IMG/VR virus record: IMGVR_UViG_3300021964_000246
Coordinates: 1 to 34,548 of that record
Source: a virus
Strand: one strand, 5' to 3'
Length of the DNA: 34,548 bases
The notes under the pieces were generated by a model. The model searched no databases and was not told the origin of the DNA. It was given only the letters and a program-made list of their open reading frames with translations. This document shows positions 8,359 through 14,680 of this stretch, one piece after another. How positions within the stretch are numbered: position 1 is the stretch's first letter; the number at the start of each line of letters is the position of its first letter. The translations under genes and the position numbers were made by a program.

Positions 8359-9213
8359 ATGACAGCGGAAAACCCATTATCGAAATATTATAGACAGCCG
8401 TCCGTCTACATCACTTTGCCCAGCAAAGGGCGTTATTATGATTCAACGGTATTGAAAACCACAGAGACCGGTGAACTGCCGGTGCTTCCCATGAACGCCA
8501 AGGACGAGTTGACCTTCAAAACACCCGATGCCATGATGAGCGGACAAGCCACAGTCGACGTCATCAAGAGTTGTATCCCGAACATCTTGGATCCATGGAG
8601 ATTGGTGAACTACGATCTCGACACTGTGCTGTTGGCGATCAGGATCGCCAGTTACGGCGAAAGCATGGATGTCACGTTCAACGTGCCCGTGATTAACGAA
8701 AAAGTTTCTCACAGCGTCAACCTCCCTGCTTTGTTGGAATCTGTGACAAGCGTGTCGATAACAGACGAGGCCAAAACCACAGCGGGATTTGTTATCAAGT
8801 TCAGACCACTGACATTCAAAGAGATAACCAAGAATCAAGTTGCCGCATTCCAACAGCAAAAAACCTACGCCAATGTGTTGGCCAGTAGTGCCACCGACGA
8901 GGAAAAGAGCAAAAAATTTGCCGAAAGTTTCAAGGCTCTCACAGATTTAAATTTTGATGTTTTGTTGAACGGTATAGAATCCATAACAACACCGGACGGA
9001 GACACCGTGACCGACAGCAAATCCATAGATGAATTCATATCGAACAGCGACAGCAGATTGGTAACCGAGATCCAGGACAAACTTACCCAGATCAGGGCAC
9101 AGGCCAGTTTCAAACCATTGAGTTTCAAATCCACCGAGGAACAGATCAACAAAGGAGCGCCGGTAAACTACGAAGTGCCGTTGACGTTTGACAACTCAAA
9201 TTTTTTCGGATAA
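8359..9213 (+). CDS. 26: Baseplate hub/tail assembly protein gp26
   Basis: 284 residues (T4 gp26: 208). It resembles the T4-type gp26 family in the opening YRQPSVYITLPSKGRYY and in MNAKDELTFKTPDAMMSG, VIKSCIPNILDPWRLVNYD, and LDTVLLAIRIASYG. In T4, gp26 is needed for hub formation around the tape measure; related two-gene arrangements in other tailed phages act as tail assembly chaperones. The start has AGGA 4 bases upstream and a perfect late promoter before it. The last codons contain the slippery heptamer A AAT TTT, after which the -1 frame is open into the next gene (see separate entry). Assignment is from family knowledge. Confidence 0.85.
   Translation: MTAENPLSKYYRQPSVYITLPSKGRYYDSTVLKTTETGELPVLPMNAKDELTFKTPDAMMSGQATVDVIKSCIPNILDPWRLVNYDLDTVLLAIRIASYGESMDVTFNVPVINEKVSHSVNLPALLESVTSVSITDEAKTTAGFVIKFRPLTFKEITKNQVAAFQQQKTYANVLASSATDEEKSKKFAESFKALTDLNFDVLLNGIESITTPDGDTVTDSKSIDEFISNSDSRLVTEIQDKLTQIRAQASFKPLSFKSTEEQINKGAPVNYEVPLTFDNSNFFG
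9198..9204 (+). promoter_or_regulatory. Candidate -1 ribosomal frameshift site (A AAT TTT)
   Basis: In the gp26 reading frame the bases read TC[A AAT TTT] TTC GGA TAA, an exact X XXY YYZ heptamer ending 9 bases before the gp26 stop codon. After a -1 slip the frame reads TTT CGG ATA AAA CTT TTA TCA ATG without a stop straight into the gp51-like gene. A 6-bp AT-rich inverted repeat (GATAAA at 9209-9214, TTTATC at 9218-9223) starts 4 bases downstream; it would be a weak stimulator at best. The fusion would have about 359 residues. Confidence 0.6.
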
Positions 9214-9224
9214 AACTTTTATCA

Positions 9225-9437
9225 ATGCCGGATTCTGACATCATGTCATATCTTAAGGATCTCGAGAAAGAAGGCAAGAATATCAAGCACGAACTTTTCA
9301 AGATATGTTGGTTCATGAGGGGAGGGGTAACTTACCAAGAGGCACTCAACATGGACTACGGAGAAAGGGAGATTATATCCCAGATAATCAAGGACAACCT
9401 GGAAACCACCAAAAAAAGTGGTCAACCATTCTTTTAA
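9225..9437 (+). CDS. 51: gp51-like hub assembly protein / tail assembly chaperone
   Basis: 70 residues if read from its own ATG; MSYLKD at 9243 is an alternative start. The core ELFKICWFMRGGVTYQEAL and DYGEREIISQIIKDNLE, then KKSGQPFF, resembles the short gp51 protein that follows gp26 in T4-like marine phages. The pattern also resembles the second part of frameshifted tail chaperones: Trp plus RGG, then a conserved acidic helix. Neither possible ATG has a visible ribosome-binding site, which fits translation mainly through a -1 frameshift from gp26. In T4, gp51 promotes hub assembly and is not in the particle. Family naming is moderately sure; the chaperone role is inferred. Confidence 0.7.
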   Translation: MPDSDIMSYLKDLEKEGKNIKHELFKICWFMRGGVTYQEALNMDYGEREIISQIIKDNLETTKKSGQPFF

Positions 9438-9444
9438 ATCAATC

Positions 9445-9460
9445 TATAATATAGTATAAT
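9445..9460 (+). promoter_or_regulatory. Tandem TATAAT boxes upstream of the coiled-coil gene
   Basis: Two TATAAT hexamers at 9445-9450 and 9455-9460 lie in the 60-base gap after the gp51-like gene. Neither has a convincing -35 element 17 bases upstream. Downstream, AGAGGAGA (9475-9482) sits in a tiny frame (ATG at 9468, seven codons, stop), 15 bases before the next gene's ATG. This could be an early or middle promoter, or just AT-rich spacer. Confidence 0.3.
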
Positions 9461-9497
9461 ATTATCATGACAACAGAGGAGAATATATAATCACACA

Positions 9498-9824
9498 ATG
9501 AGCAACAAAGATCTAGTGTCGGAATTAAAGGCACACATCAAAGAACTCTCAGCGGAAAAAGATGCATTGGTGAGAACCGTCACGATCAAGGACAGCAGGA
9601 TAAAACAACTGTTGCTCAAGATCGAGGACGCCAACGACGAGGTCAAGAGCACAGTCAAGAAAATGGAAGAATACAAAAATGAGACAGCAGATGCCAACGA
9701 GGAAGTGGAAAAGATGAAAAAGAAGATCAAGACCATCAAACACAACCTAGGGGCAGATGTGCTCAGAGACGATTTAAATGACCAAGACCAAACCAACGCC
9801 CAAGACACTGCACAGGAAGACTAA
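9498..9824 (+). CDS. Coiled-coil protein of unknown function
   Basis: 108 residues, nearly all predicted helix: heptad-like spacing through LVSELKAHIKELSAEKDALV, LLLKIEDANDEVKSTVKKME and VEKMKKKIKTIKHNLG, with an acidic Gln/Asp-rich tail. No enzyme motif. Its 3' end overlaps the next gene by 47 bases in another frame. The best ribosome site (AGAGGAGA at 9475-9482) is 15 bases before the ATG, which is unusually far. It sits just after the tail chaperone genes and could be a structural or scaffold-like factor, but no family is recognised. Confidence 0.65.
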   Translation: MSNKDLVSELKAHIKELSAEKDALVRTVTIKDSRIKQLLLKIEDANDEVKSTVKKMEEYKNETADANEEVEKMKKKIKTIKHNLGADVLRDDLNDQDQTNAQDTAQED

Positions 9825-10326
9825 CCCAGAGGCCGAGAAACACGTCACCCAATGGATGATCTCTTTCGTGGAGAAACCTCATCCTTACTTCGGTAACATG
9901 CCTCCCTGTCCGTACGCCCAGAAGGCCAGGCTAGATAACAAGATCGAAATGGTGTGGTTGTCACAAGAAGATGATGATGCGTTGGTCGCCGAACACATAC
10001 AGCAGGAGACATTCCAAAACATAGACGTCATGATCTTCATGGCGGATAGCGATAGGTGGACCTGGGAACAGGCCACACAACTCAGGCAAGATCTCAATAC
10101 CAGGTTCGCCGCACAGGACAAAGTTGTGCTGGAGGACCATCCATTGGACAATGAAAAGATCGGTGACGTGACCATGAGCAATGGAAAATATTGCCTTCTG
10201 TTGGCACAGCGTAGGAGCAAACTCAACAGGTTCTCCGATGTGCTTTCTAAAACAACAGACTACTACAAGAACTGGAGCCAGCAGGAACTGGACGACGTGG
10301 TCACTTGGCGTTTCCGAGATCTTTAA
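9778..10326 (+). CDS. Unknown protein with PPCPYA motif
   Basis: 182 residues from the ATG at 9778; a later Met (9856) is a possible start, but the intervening residues (NPEAEKHVTQW) look like part of the domain. The clearest feature is FVEKPHPYFGNMPPCPYAQK, a Pro-Cys-Pro-Tyr-Ala element with a single cysteine. After it come two Rossmann-like strand segments (KIEMVWLSQ, NIDVMIFMADSDRWTW) and a C-terminal KYCLLLAQRRSKLNRFSD segment. The CP(Y/F)A element is shared with some bacterial domains of unknown function such as DUF1415, but the rest does not let me assign it. The 3' end overlaps the convergent transferase-like gene by 26 bases. Confidence 0.6.
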   Translation: MTKTKPTPKTLHRKTNPEAEKHVTQWMISFVEKPHPYFGNMPPCPYAQKARLDNKIEMVWLSQEDDDALVAEHIQQETFQNIDVMIFMADSDRWTWEQATQLRQDLNTRFAAQDKVVLEDHPLDNEKIGDVTMSNGKYCLLLAQRRSKLNRFSDVLSKTTDYYKNWSQQELDDVVTWRFRDL

Positions 10327-11098
10327 CCATCTCTAGGTCGGAATCACGTTTACACAGTCTCCTATAGGACTTTTTCTGGGTGCTCCATTTTTCGCCCGTC
10401 CACCACTCGAAACCCTTGTAACTGCACTTGTATTCGGAACCCCGTTCGTATCCGGGCCCCATGTAGAAGCAGTGGGCGCCGAGATCCCGTGCCCATTGTA
10501 TCTCCATGTCCAGGGTCATGGCGGATATGGGCAACGAACTGGCGTGTAGCACAGACTCGATGCCGGGCAGTGATCCCGTGTTGATTTCCGGGAACAGTAA
10601 GTCGTCGGTGTAGTGGTCCATGGACTCTTGCCAATGATAGACACGCATCTTGGTGAAACCCACGCACCTGTCGTGGAGGTAGTACAGCAAGAACTGTGTG
10701 CGGTCATCCAGGTACTGCAGGGGATCGTAGAGGTCCCGGAAACCCTTGCGTTCTATGTAGTCCTGGTAGATGGCGTGTATGCCCGTGAGCGCCAGATCGT
10801 CGGTGGTACGCGGATGTATCGTCTTGACTGTGATGTCGACGCCGTCGTGTTGGTGTTTCCTGAATCTCGGTGAGTACCTGTCTATGTCCACCCGGGTGGA
10901 CCTGCTCTGGTACCAGCATTCGCGACCGCGGTGCCTGTGGTCCAACAACAGCCATCCGCTGTCCAGCATCTCCGCATCCTCTTCGCCTTCTGTCAGTGCC
11001 CATGGCCTGCAGATCACCAGGTCCTGTTGTTCCTGCTGTCCAAAACTGTGATTCCAAATTAGTTCCACTGTGTTATTTAAATGAGATGTGTTACACAC
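10301..11098 (-). CDS. Arginyl/leucyl-tRNA-protein transferase-like (ATE/Bpt, GNAT fold) protein
   Basis: 265 residues if started at the GTG at 11098; no ATG or clear ribosome site marks the start, and in-frame GTG codons further in are alternatives. The pattern follows the ATE/Bpt family: CWYQSRSTRVDIDRY followed by a basic helix; then IHAIYQDYIERKGFRDLYDP (family: Y-x2-Y...H...DP..Y); then TLDMEIQWARDLGAHCFYMG and PGYERGSEYKCSYKG with FEWWTG, matching the family's C-terminal YLGYWI..C..M.YK..F.P segment. Real ATE/Bpt enzymes transfer Arg or Leu to protein N-termini from aminoacyl-tRNA. The family's N-terminal Cys cluster is absent here, so the donor or substrate may differ. The gene is GC-rich and convergent with its neighbour. 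Confidence 0.6.
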   Translation of the reverse strand: MCNTSHLNNTVELIWNHSFGQQEQQDLVICRPWALTEGEEDAEMLDSGWLLLDHRHRGRECWYQSRSTRVDIDRYSPRFRKHQHDGVDITVKTIHPRTTDDLALTGIHAIYQDYIERKGFRDLYDPLQYLDDRTQFLLYYLHDRCVGFTKMRVYHWQESMDHYTDDLLFPEINTGSLPGIESVLHASSLPISAMTLDMEIQWARDLGAHCFYMGPGYERGSEYKCSYKGFEWWTGEKWSTQKKSYRRLCKRDSDLEMVKDLGNAK

Positions 11099-11102
11099 AT
11101 CT
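11084..11102. repeat. Perfect inverted repeat around the transferase-like gene start
   Basis: AGATGTGT (11084-11091), TAC, ACACATCT (11095-11102): an 8-bp perfect hairpin or operator-like dyad that overlaps the putative GTG start codon at 11098. Just inside the coding sequence, the minus strand reads TTTAAATA (11074-11081), one mismatch from the late promoter; if that is the real promoter, translation must start further downstream. Confidence 0.5.
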
Positions 11103-11420
11103 AAAACTTCGCTGTCGCTCGTTTTGTTTCTATATCTGCGCCTGCTGTGGCAGATGAGCAGTCACAATTCGGCTATTTCTAGCCGAACTGACCGTACCCG
11201 TGTGGCGAGTATCGCAGTCACCATGCAACGCTGTCGTAACTGGGCGGTTGTGCTGTACCCATTCGCTTATTCATCCAACGCGAGCCTGTTATATCTCTGC
11301 ATGATGTTCTATAACAGACCTGAGGTTGCTGTTTCTCAGAGCCTCATCTTTTTTGCCTGGTGCATCTACGGATTCACCTGTCGCTTGTTAGCCGCATTTC
11401 CGTGCTCACTTCAATGATGC
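11103..11420 (-). ncRNA. Candidate structured non-coding RNA (hairpin-rich intergenic region)
   Basis: About 390 bases separate two divergent genes. The region holds several hairpins, given in plus coordinates: TTCGGCTA 11168-11175 with TAGCCGAA 11180-11187, extended by GTCA 11161-11164 with TGAC 11189-11192; CTGTTATA 11286-11293 with TATAACAG 11310-11317; CTGAG 11320-11324 with CTCAG 11335-11339; TCTGC 11135-11139 with GCAGA 11150-11154; GCGA/TCGC around a 3-base loop near 11204; AAAAC 11103-11107 with GTTTT 11121-11125. On the minus strand the first hairpin is closed by GAAA, a GNRA tetraloop, which suggests a minus-strand RNA. A 109-codon plus frame crosses the region but looks non-coding. 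No known RNA family is recognised; no tRNA cloverleaf is seen. Confidence 0.4.
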
Positions 11421-11448
11421 TATGTGTGCCTTGATCGAATTAAAAATG

Positions 11449-11478
11449 TTGTGGTGTGCCTATCAGATAGTATATAAT
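11449..11478 (+). promoter_or_regulatory. Possible sigma-70-type promoter for the 11492 gene
   Basis: TTGTGG (11449-11454), an 18-base spacer and a perfect TATAAT (11473-11478) lie 13 bases before the ATG at 11492. The -35 box is imperfect. The leader would be very short and there is no clear ribosome site, so the assignment is tentative. Confidence 0.4.
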
Positions 11479-11491
11479 TGATATTGTTAAC

Positions 11492-12430
11492 ATGAGTGAT
11501 AGATCTGAGTCAACTGGTAATTTGAAGAACCTCATAATGTTCCCCGCGGGGTGCCATGGGCACCTGTTGGAATATTTGATGGACTGCCACGAGGAAGGCA
11601 GATTGTTGCCGTCACCGTTCACGGGCACCGGCAACAGCCACGCACACAGGCCACTCCACAGCAGGTGCGTGGACATGGTTTTCAGAGTGCAGAAGGACAT
11701 CGGGGATCTGCCGGACGCACACAGGACACTGGGGGTGACCTGTGCCGACAGCAACCTGTCCTATGCCACGAAATGCTACGTGGATCGTGGCGGGCACTAT
11801 GGCTCCGGGTCCGGTCTGCGAGAGATCACCCAGGATTTCAACACCTGGTCCGGCCAGACCTTCCACCATGGTGGCAAGGAATACAGAGATTTCTTCGTGC
11901 GTCACTTCGGCCACGATGGCCGGTCGCCGGTCACGAGATTCATGCTGAGGAACTACTTCATATTCCAGTTCGTGGCGGCACCCGAGAGCCTGCTGATCAA
12001 GACCAGTGATCTGTGTGCCCAGGCACAGCACACCATCCCAGTGGACAAGATACTGGACTACTCTCATCTCAAGCAGTGGATCATGGGGATCACCGGGGTG
12101 GATCTGGACTTCCGACACATACATGACGAATTCCTTGGACGCAACAGGCCCCTGGCACTCATGAGGCAGGAGGATGACATATTCCACGCCGTGATCCAGG
12201 GCAAGGAAATGCCCATACCTGAATTGGACGTGGTCACGGAGGCATCGCTGTGCCACAGGATAGAGGCGCACTACTTTGAGGTGCCCGTGGTGCCGCAGGA
12301 AATATTCTACACCAACACCACGCAAATAATTAATTACATAAAACACTTCCCGTCGTACCTGAAGAGGCCCAACCGGCTCTTTGAGAAGTACTACAAGAAG
12401 TACCAAAGGAGAAACACAGATGTCGAGTAA
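11492..12430 (+). CDS. Unknown protein with sulfotransferase-like GCHGH N-terminus
   Basis: 312 residues. It opens with a hydrophobic strand and loop, NLIMFPAGCHGHLLEYLMD, a pattern (strand, Gly-x-His-Gly, helix) found at the start of some sulfotransferase-like proteins of marine phages. No Lys or Arg occupies the usual phosphosulfate loop, so catalysis is unproven. Later parts include RFMLRNYFIFQF, KILDYSHLKQWIMGITG and a basic tail FPSYLKRPNRLFEKYYKKY. GC content by eye is well over 50 percent until about 12300, unlike the genes after it. Its last 11 bases overlap the start of the nuclease gene. Function not assigned. Confidence 0.6.
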   Translation: MSDRSESTGNLKNLIMFPAGCHGHLLEYLMDCHEEGRLLPSPFTGTGNSHAHRPLHSRCVDMVFRVQKDIGDLPDAHRTLGVTCADSNLSYATKCYVDRGGHYGSGSGLREITQDFNTWSGQTFHHGGKEYRDFFVRHFGHDGRSPVTRFMLRNYFIFQFVAAPESLLIKTSDLCAQAQHTIPVDKILDYSHLKQWIMGITGVDLDFRHIHDEFLGRNRPLALMRQEDDIFHAVIQGKEMPIPELDVVTEASLCHRIEAHYFEVPVVPQEIFYTNTTQIINYIKHFPSYLKRPNRLFEKYYKKYQRRNTDVE

Positions 12431-12968
12431 ATCCAAAAACAAGGGCAAGAGCTGGGAGAGAGATGTGGCCAACTTTCTGACAGATCTATACCAAGAATCT
12501 TTTGTTCGCGTGCCAAATAGTGGCGCATATGTTGGAGGCGCTAACGCTGTGCGGACGCAAACGCTGTCTGAATCACAGACGCGAGCCTTCAAGGGAGACA
12601 TTATACCAGGTCCTAGTTTTCCATATCTAGTGATCGAAGCGAAAAACTATGGAGATTTTCCATTCCACAAACTGGCATTCAATCAACGCATCGCAAAATT
12701 AGACGAATGGATCCAGCAATCCAAAGACTGCTGTCAGCCAGGAGACATATGGTTGTTGTGTGTCAAGATAACACACAAGGCAAGTTTTGTATTGTGGGAC
12801 AGTGATATTATTACCATGCCCGAGTCATTCATTTATGGTGGTTGGCCATTGGAAGATAACGCAGAAGAATACACACCCGAATACAGCGTTATGGAATACA
12901 ATCAGTTCTGGGAGGAAAATGCTACATTGGTCAAAGAATACCAAGCACAAAAGAAGATTGCTGTGTGA
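12420..12968 (+). CDS. Small PD-(D/E)xK-type nuclease (Holliday-junction-resolvase-like)
   Basis: 182 residues from the ATG at 12420, which has AAAGGAGA 7 bases upstream; an ATG at 12381 in the same frame lies inside the previous gene and lacks such a site. Features: SKNKGKSWERDVANFLTDLY (Glu in the first helix), RVPNSGAYVGGANAV, then FKGDIIPG and FPYLVIEAKNYGDF, i.e. GD-x(n)-IEAK, the PD-(D/E)xK active-site pattern. The fold is used by resolvases and restriction-like nucleases. In a T4-like phage it could act in recombination or packaging debranching. It overlaps the upstream gene by 11 bases but is clearly lower in GC, so the island ends here. Confidence 0.75.
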   Translation: MSSKSKNKGKSWERDVANFLTDLYQESFVRVPNSGAYVGGANAVRTQTLSESQTRAFKGDIIPGPSFPYLVIEAKNYGDFPFHKLAFNQRIAKLDEWIQQSKDCCQPGDIWLLCVKITHKASFVLWDSDIITMPESFIYGGWPLEDNAEEYTPEYSVMEYNQFWEENATLVKEYQAQKKIAV

Positions 12969-13161
12969 GGTCCCGATATACAATAGATTGGATGCCTTCG
13001 AGATACAGATAAAGTTTGAGTATTGGTTGAGATCACGTCCAAAGTTATTGGAGATATATGACCAAGGTGGATTACAAATAGAAATAAACAACAACACATT
13101 GTATGGTTATGCTAGGATGTCAGATCGACAATATACCTATTGGTGTTTGACGCAAACTTAA
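12919..13161 (+). CDS. Small unknown protein overlapping the nuclease 3' end
   Basis: The frame ends at 13161 and its downstream part (VPIYNRLDAFEIQIKFEYW, LRSRPKLLEIYDQGG, LYGYARMSDRQYTYWCL) looks like a real protein, with mixed aromatic and charged residues and no low-complexity bias. The start is uncertain: the ATG at 12919 has GGGAGG only 3-4 bases upstream and overlaps the nuclease gene by 50 bases; TTG at 12988 has GAGGT 16 bases before it. The part before about 12964 is basic and less protein-like. About 57-80 residues depending on start. Confidence 0.45.
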   Translation: MLHWSKNTKHKRRLLCEVPIYNRLDAFEIQIKFEYWLRSRPKLLEIYDQGGLQIEINNNTLYGYARMSDRQYTYWCLTQT

Positions 13162-13169
13162 ATAGAAAC

Positions 13170-14447
13170 ATGCCTGACAAAAAACAGATTTTTCCAATTA
13201 AAACATCAACGGCCTGTTTGTTGAAATGGGGCTGGAGTTCTATTTTTTTCCAAAGTGGCACAACCAATTCTTGCCATCGCACACAACTTCACAAAATACC
13301 TGTTGACGATTTTGGATCTTTTCATAACGTTCCTAAAAAGATCGAAGATAGGCAGAGAATGTTAAAAGGAGAATGGCCAAAAAATGACTGCATGTATTGT
13401 AAAAAATTTGAAGATGCGGGACACTACAGCGACAGGATCAATCAACTTCATCAACAAACAGATCCAAACTGTACTCCTCCCGAACTGTTAAAAGATCCAA
13501 CTGCCACCCACGTCACGCCTACAATGGTCGAGGTGTATTTCAAAAATACCTGCAACATGAGTTGCGTGTACTGTGGTCCACACCTCAGCAGTAAATGGGA
13601 AGAAGAGATCAAGAAACATGGCGAGATGCCCGAAATGAAGAAAAGGCTTAAGGATCCGTTCAGCATTGCCCAGGCTCAGCACAATCCTTTCTACGAGAAA
13701 CAGAAAGAGGATTTCTGGAACTATCTTGCCACAGACGGCAGATACAAGGTGTTGCGTTGGTTTTCTCTGCTTGGTGGTGAGCCATTGGTTCTTCCAGAAT
13801 TTGACGAATGCTTGGATTTTTGGCAAAAACACCCCAACGAAAACTTAACGTTTCAAATGGTGACAAATCTCAAAGCGGATCAGGCCAGGTTTAGCAAATT
13901 TTTAGACAAGATAGATATTCTAACAAGGCAGAAAAAAATTTATCAGTTCAAGGTGATAGCCAGCCTGGACTGTTTCTCTCCGGAAACAGAATACGTTAGA
14001 TATGGAATGAAATTGCAACAGTGGAACGAGAATTTTGAAAGACTGCTTTCTATGAAAAATGTGTCACTAGGTATCAATTCGGCCATCAGTGCGTTGACCC
14101 TGCCAACGTTCGAAACTCTATTACACAAAATAAAACAGTGGAACGTGGGACGTAGTGTTACCAACAGGATCATACACAGTTTCAATTTGGACACAGGACT
14201 CACTGATCCAAAGATGTTGGGAGGACAGTTTTATGAAAAAACGTTAGAAAAATGCACGTCATTGTTTGAAGTCAAAAACGGAAGAGAGCTCAGCATCAAA
14301 AGGCACTGGCAAGGCATCGCTGAGCAGATCAAAAAAAGCGAAAAAAACACAAACGCTGTTGCAAATCTAAAAACTTATCTTGGATCTTTGGATTTTAGGA
14401 GAGGAACCAATTGGAAAGAAACATTTCCGTGGTTGCTTGAAGAATAG
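13170..14447 (+). CDS. Radical SAM protein, phage twitch-domain type
   Basis: 425 residues from the ATG at 13170; an in-frame ATG at 13140 lies inside the preceding ORF. The radical SAM cluster motif is CNMSCVYC (Cys128, Cys132, Cys135), which binds the 4Fe-4S cluster with S-adenosylmethionine. The GGEP motif follows in FSLLGGEPLVLPEF. Before it lies a Cys pair, DCMYCKKFEDAG (Cys74, Cys77), with Ser-x-Arg beyond, as in short-barrel 'twitch' radical SAM proteins common in marine phages. Substrate unknown; such proteins could modify a peptide, nucleotide or sugar. It is followed immediately by a terminator overlapping its stop codon, so it ends a plus-strand unit. Confidence 0.8.
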   Translation: MPDKKQIFPIKTSTACLLKWGWSSIFFQSGTTNSCHRTQLHKIPVDDFGSFHNVPKKIEDRQRMLKGEWPKNDCMYCKKFEDAGHYSDRINQLHQQTDPNCTPPELLKDPTATHVTPTMVEVYFKNTCNMSCVYCGPHLSSKWEEEIKKHGEMPEMKKRLKDPFSIAQAQHNPFYEKQKEDFWNYLATDGRYKVLRWFSLLGGEPLVLPEFDECLDFWQKHPNENLTFQMVTNLKADQARFSKFLDKIDILTRQKKIYQFKVIASLDCFSPETEYVRYGMKLQQWNENFERLLSMKNVSLGINSAISALTLPTFETLLHKIKQWNVGRSVTNRIIHSFNLDTGLTDPKMLGGQFYEKTLEKCTSLFEVKNGRELSIKRHWQGIAEQIKKSEKNTNAVANLKTYLGSLDFRRGTNWKETFPWLLEE

Positions 14448-14482
14448 CATTAAGCCCGTTTCCAGGCCTAACGCTATTTTTT
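14445..14482 (+). terminator. Rho-independent terminator after the radical SAM gene
   Basis: A 12-position stem (14445-14456 with 14465-14476, 10 Watson-Crick pairs) with an 8-base loop is followed by six T at 14477-14482. The stem begins at the stop codon itself. On the minus strand the two mismatches become U-G pairs, but no T-run follows, so it could act at most weakly for the convergent H1-like gene. Confidence 0.7.
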
Positions 14483-14488
14483 GGAAAA

Positions 14489-14680
14489 TTAAGCGGCCGC
14501 TTTCTCGGCGTTCTTTGCCTCTTGAATTTCTTTTCTTCTTGCCTTAATTAATTTTGCCAACTCTGCTAATGCTTTTCTGGCTCTTGTAGCAGATGCCTTT
14601 ACACCTTTGTCAGTGAATTTAGAATTCTCCTCTGAATAGGTTTGGATTGTTGACATAATTTGATCATGTGTTTGTGACAT
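14489..14680 (-). CDS. Histone H1-like (Hc1-type) small basic protein
   Basis: 63 residues. The segment FTDKGVKASATRARKALAEL followed by KLIKARRKEIQEAKN matches the pattern of bacterial Hc1/histone-H1-like proteins (KAA.TRARKAL.E...L....RKEI). The Ala/Lys-rich tail AKNAEKAAA fits too. It has a strong AAGGAG site 9 bases before its ATG. Hc1 proteins bind and compact DNA in Chlamydia and other bacteria. In a phage it could package DNA or act on the host nucleoid; that role is inferred. It is an isolated minus-strand gene between two plus-strand units. Confidence 0.65.
   Translation of the reverse strand: MSQTHDQIMSTIQTYSEENSKFTDKGVKASATRARKALAELAKLIKARRKEIQEAKNAEKAAA

Noticed and set aside
11168-11187. 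Minus-strand hairpin GGCTAGAAATAGCC looks like part of a CRISPR guide scaffold
   Set aside because: Only the GAAA-capped stem matches; no repeat array, anti-repeat or Cas gene is present.
11088-11417. 109-codon plus-strand frame in the intergenic region
   Set aside because: Composition is Ser/Leu/Cys-rich without domain-like patterning, there is no ribosome site, and it crosses strong hairpins; a structured non-coding stretch explains it better.
11612-12601. 329-codon minus-strand frame opposite the 11492 and nuclease genes
   Set aside because: Spans two well-supported plus-strand genes; explained as an antisense shadow of GC-rich sequence.
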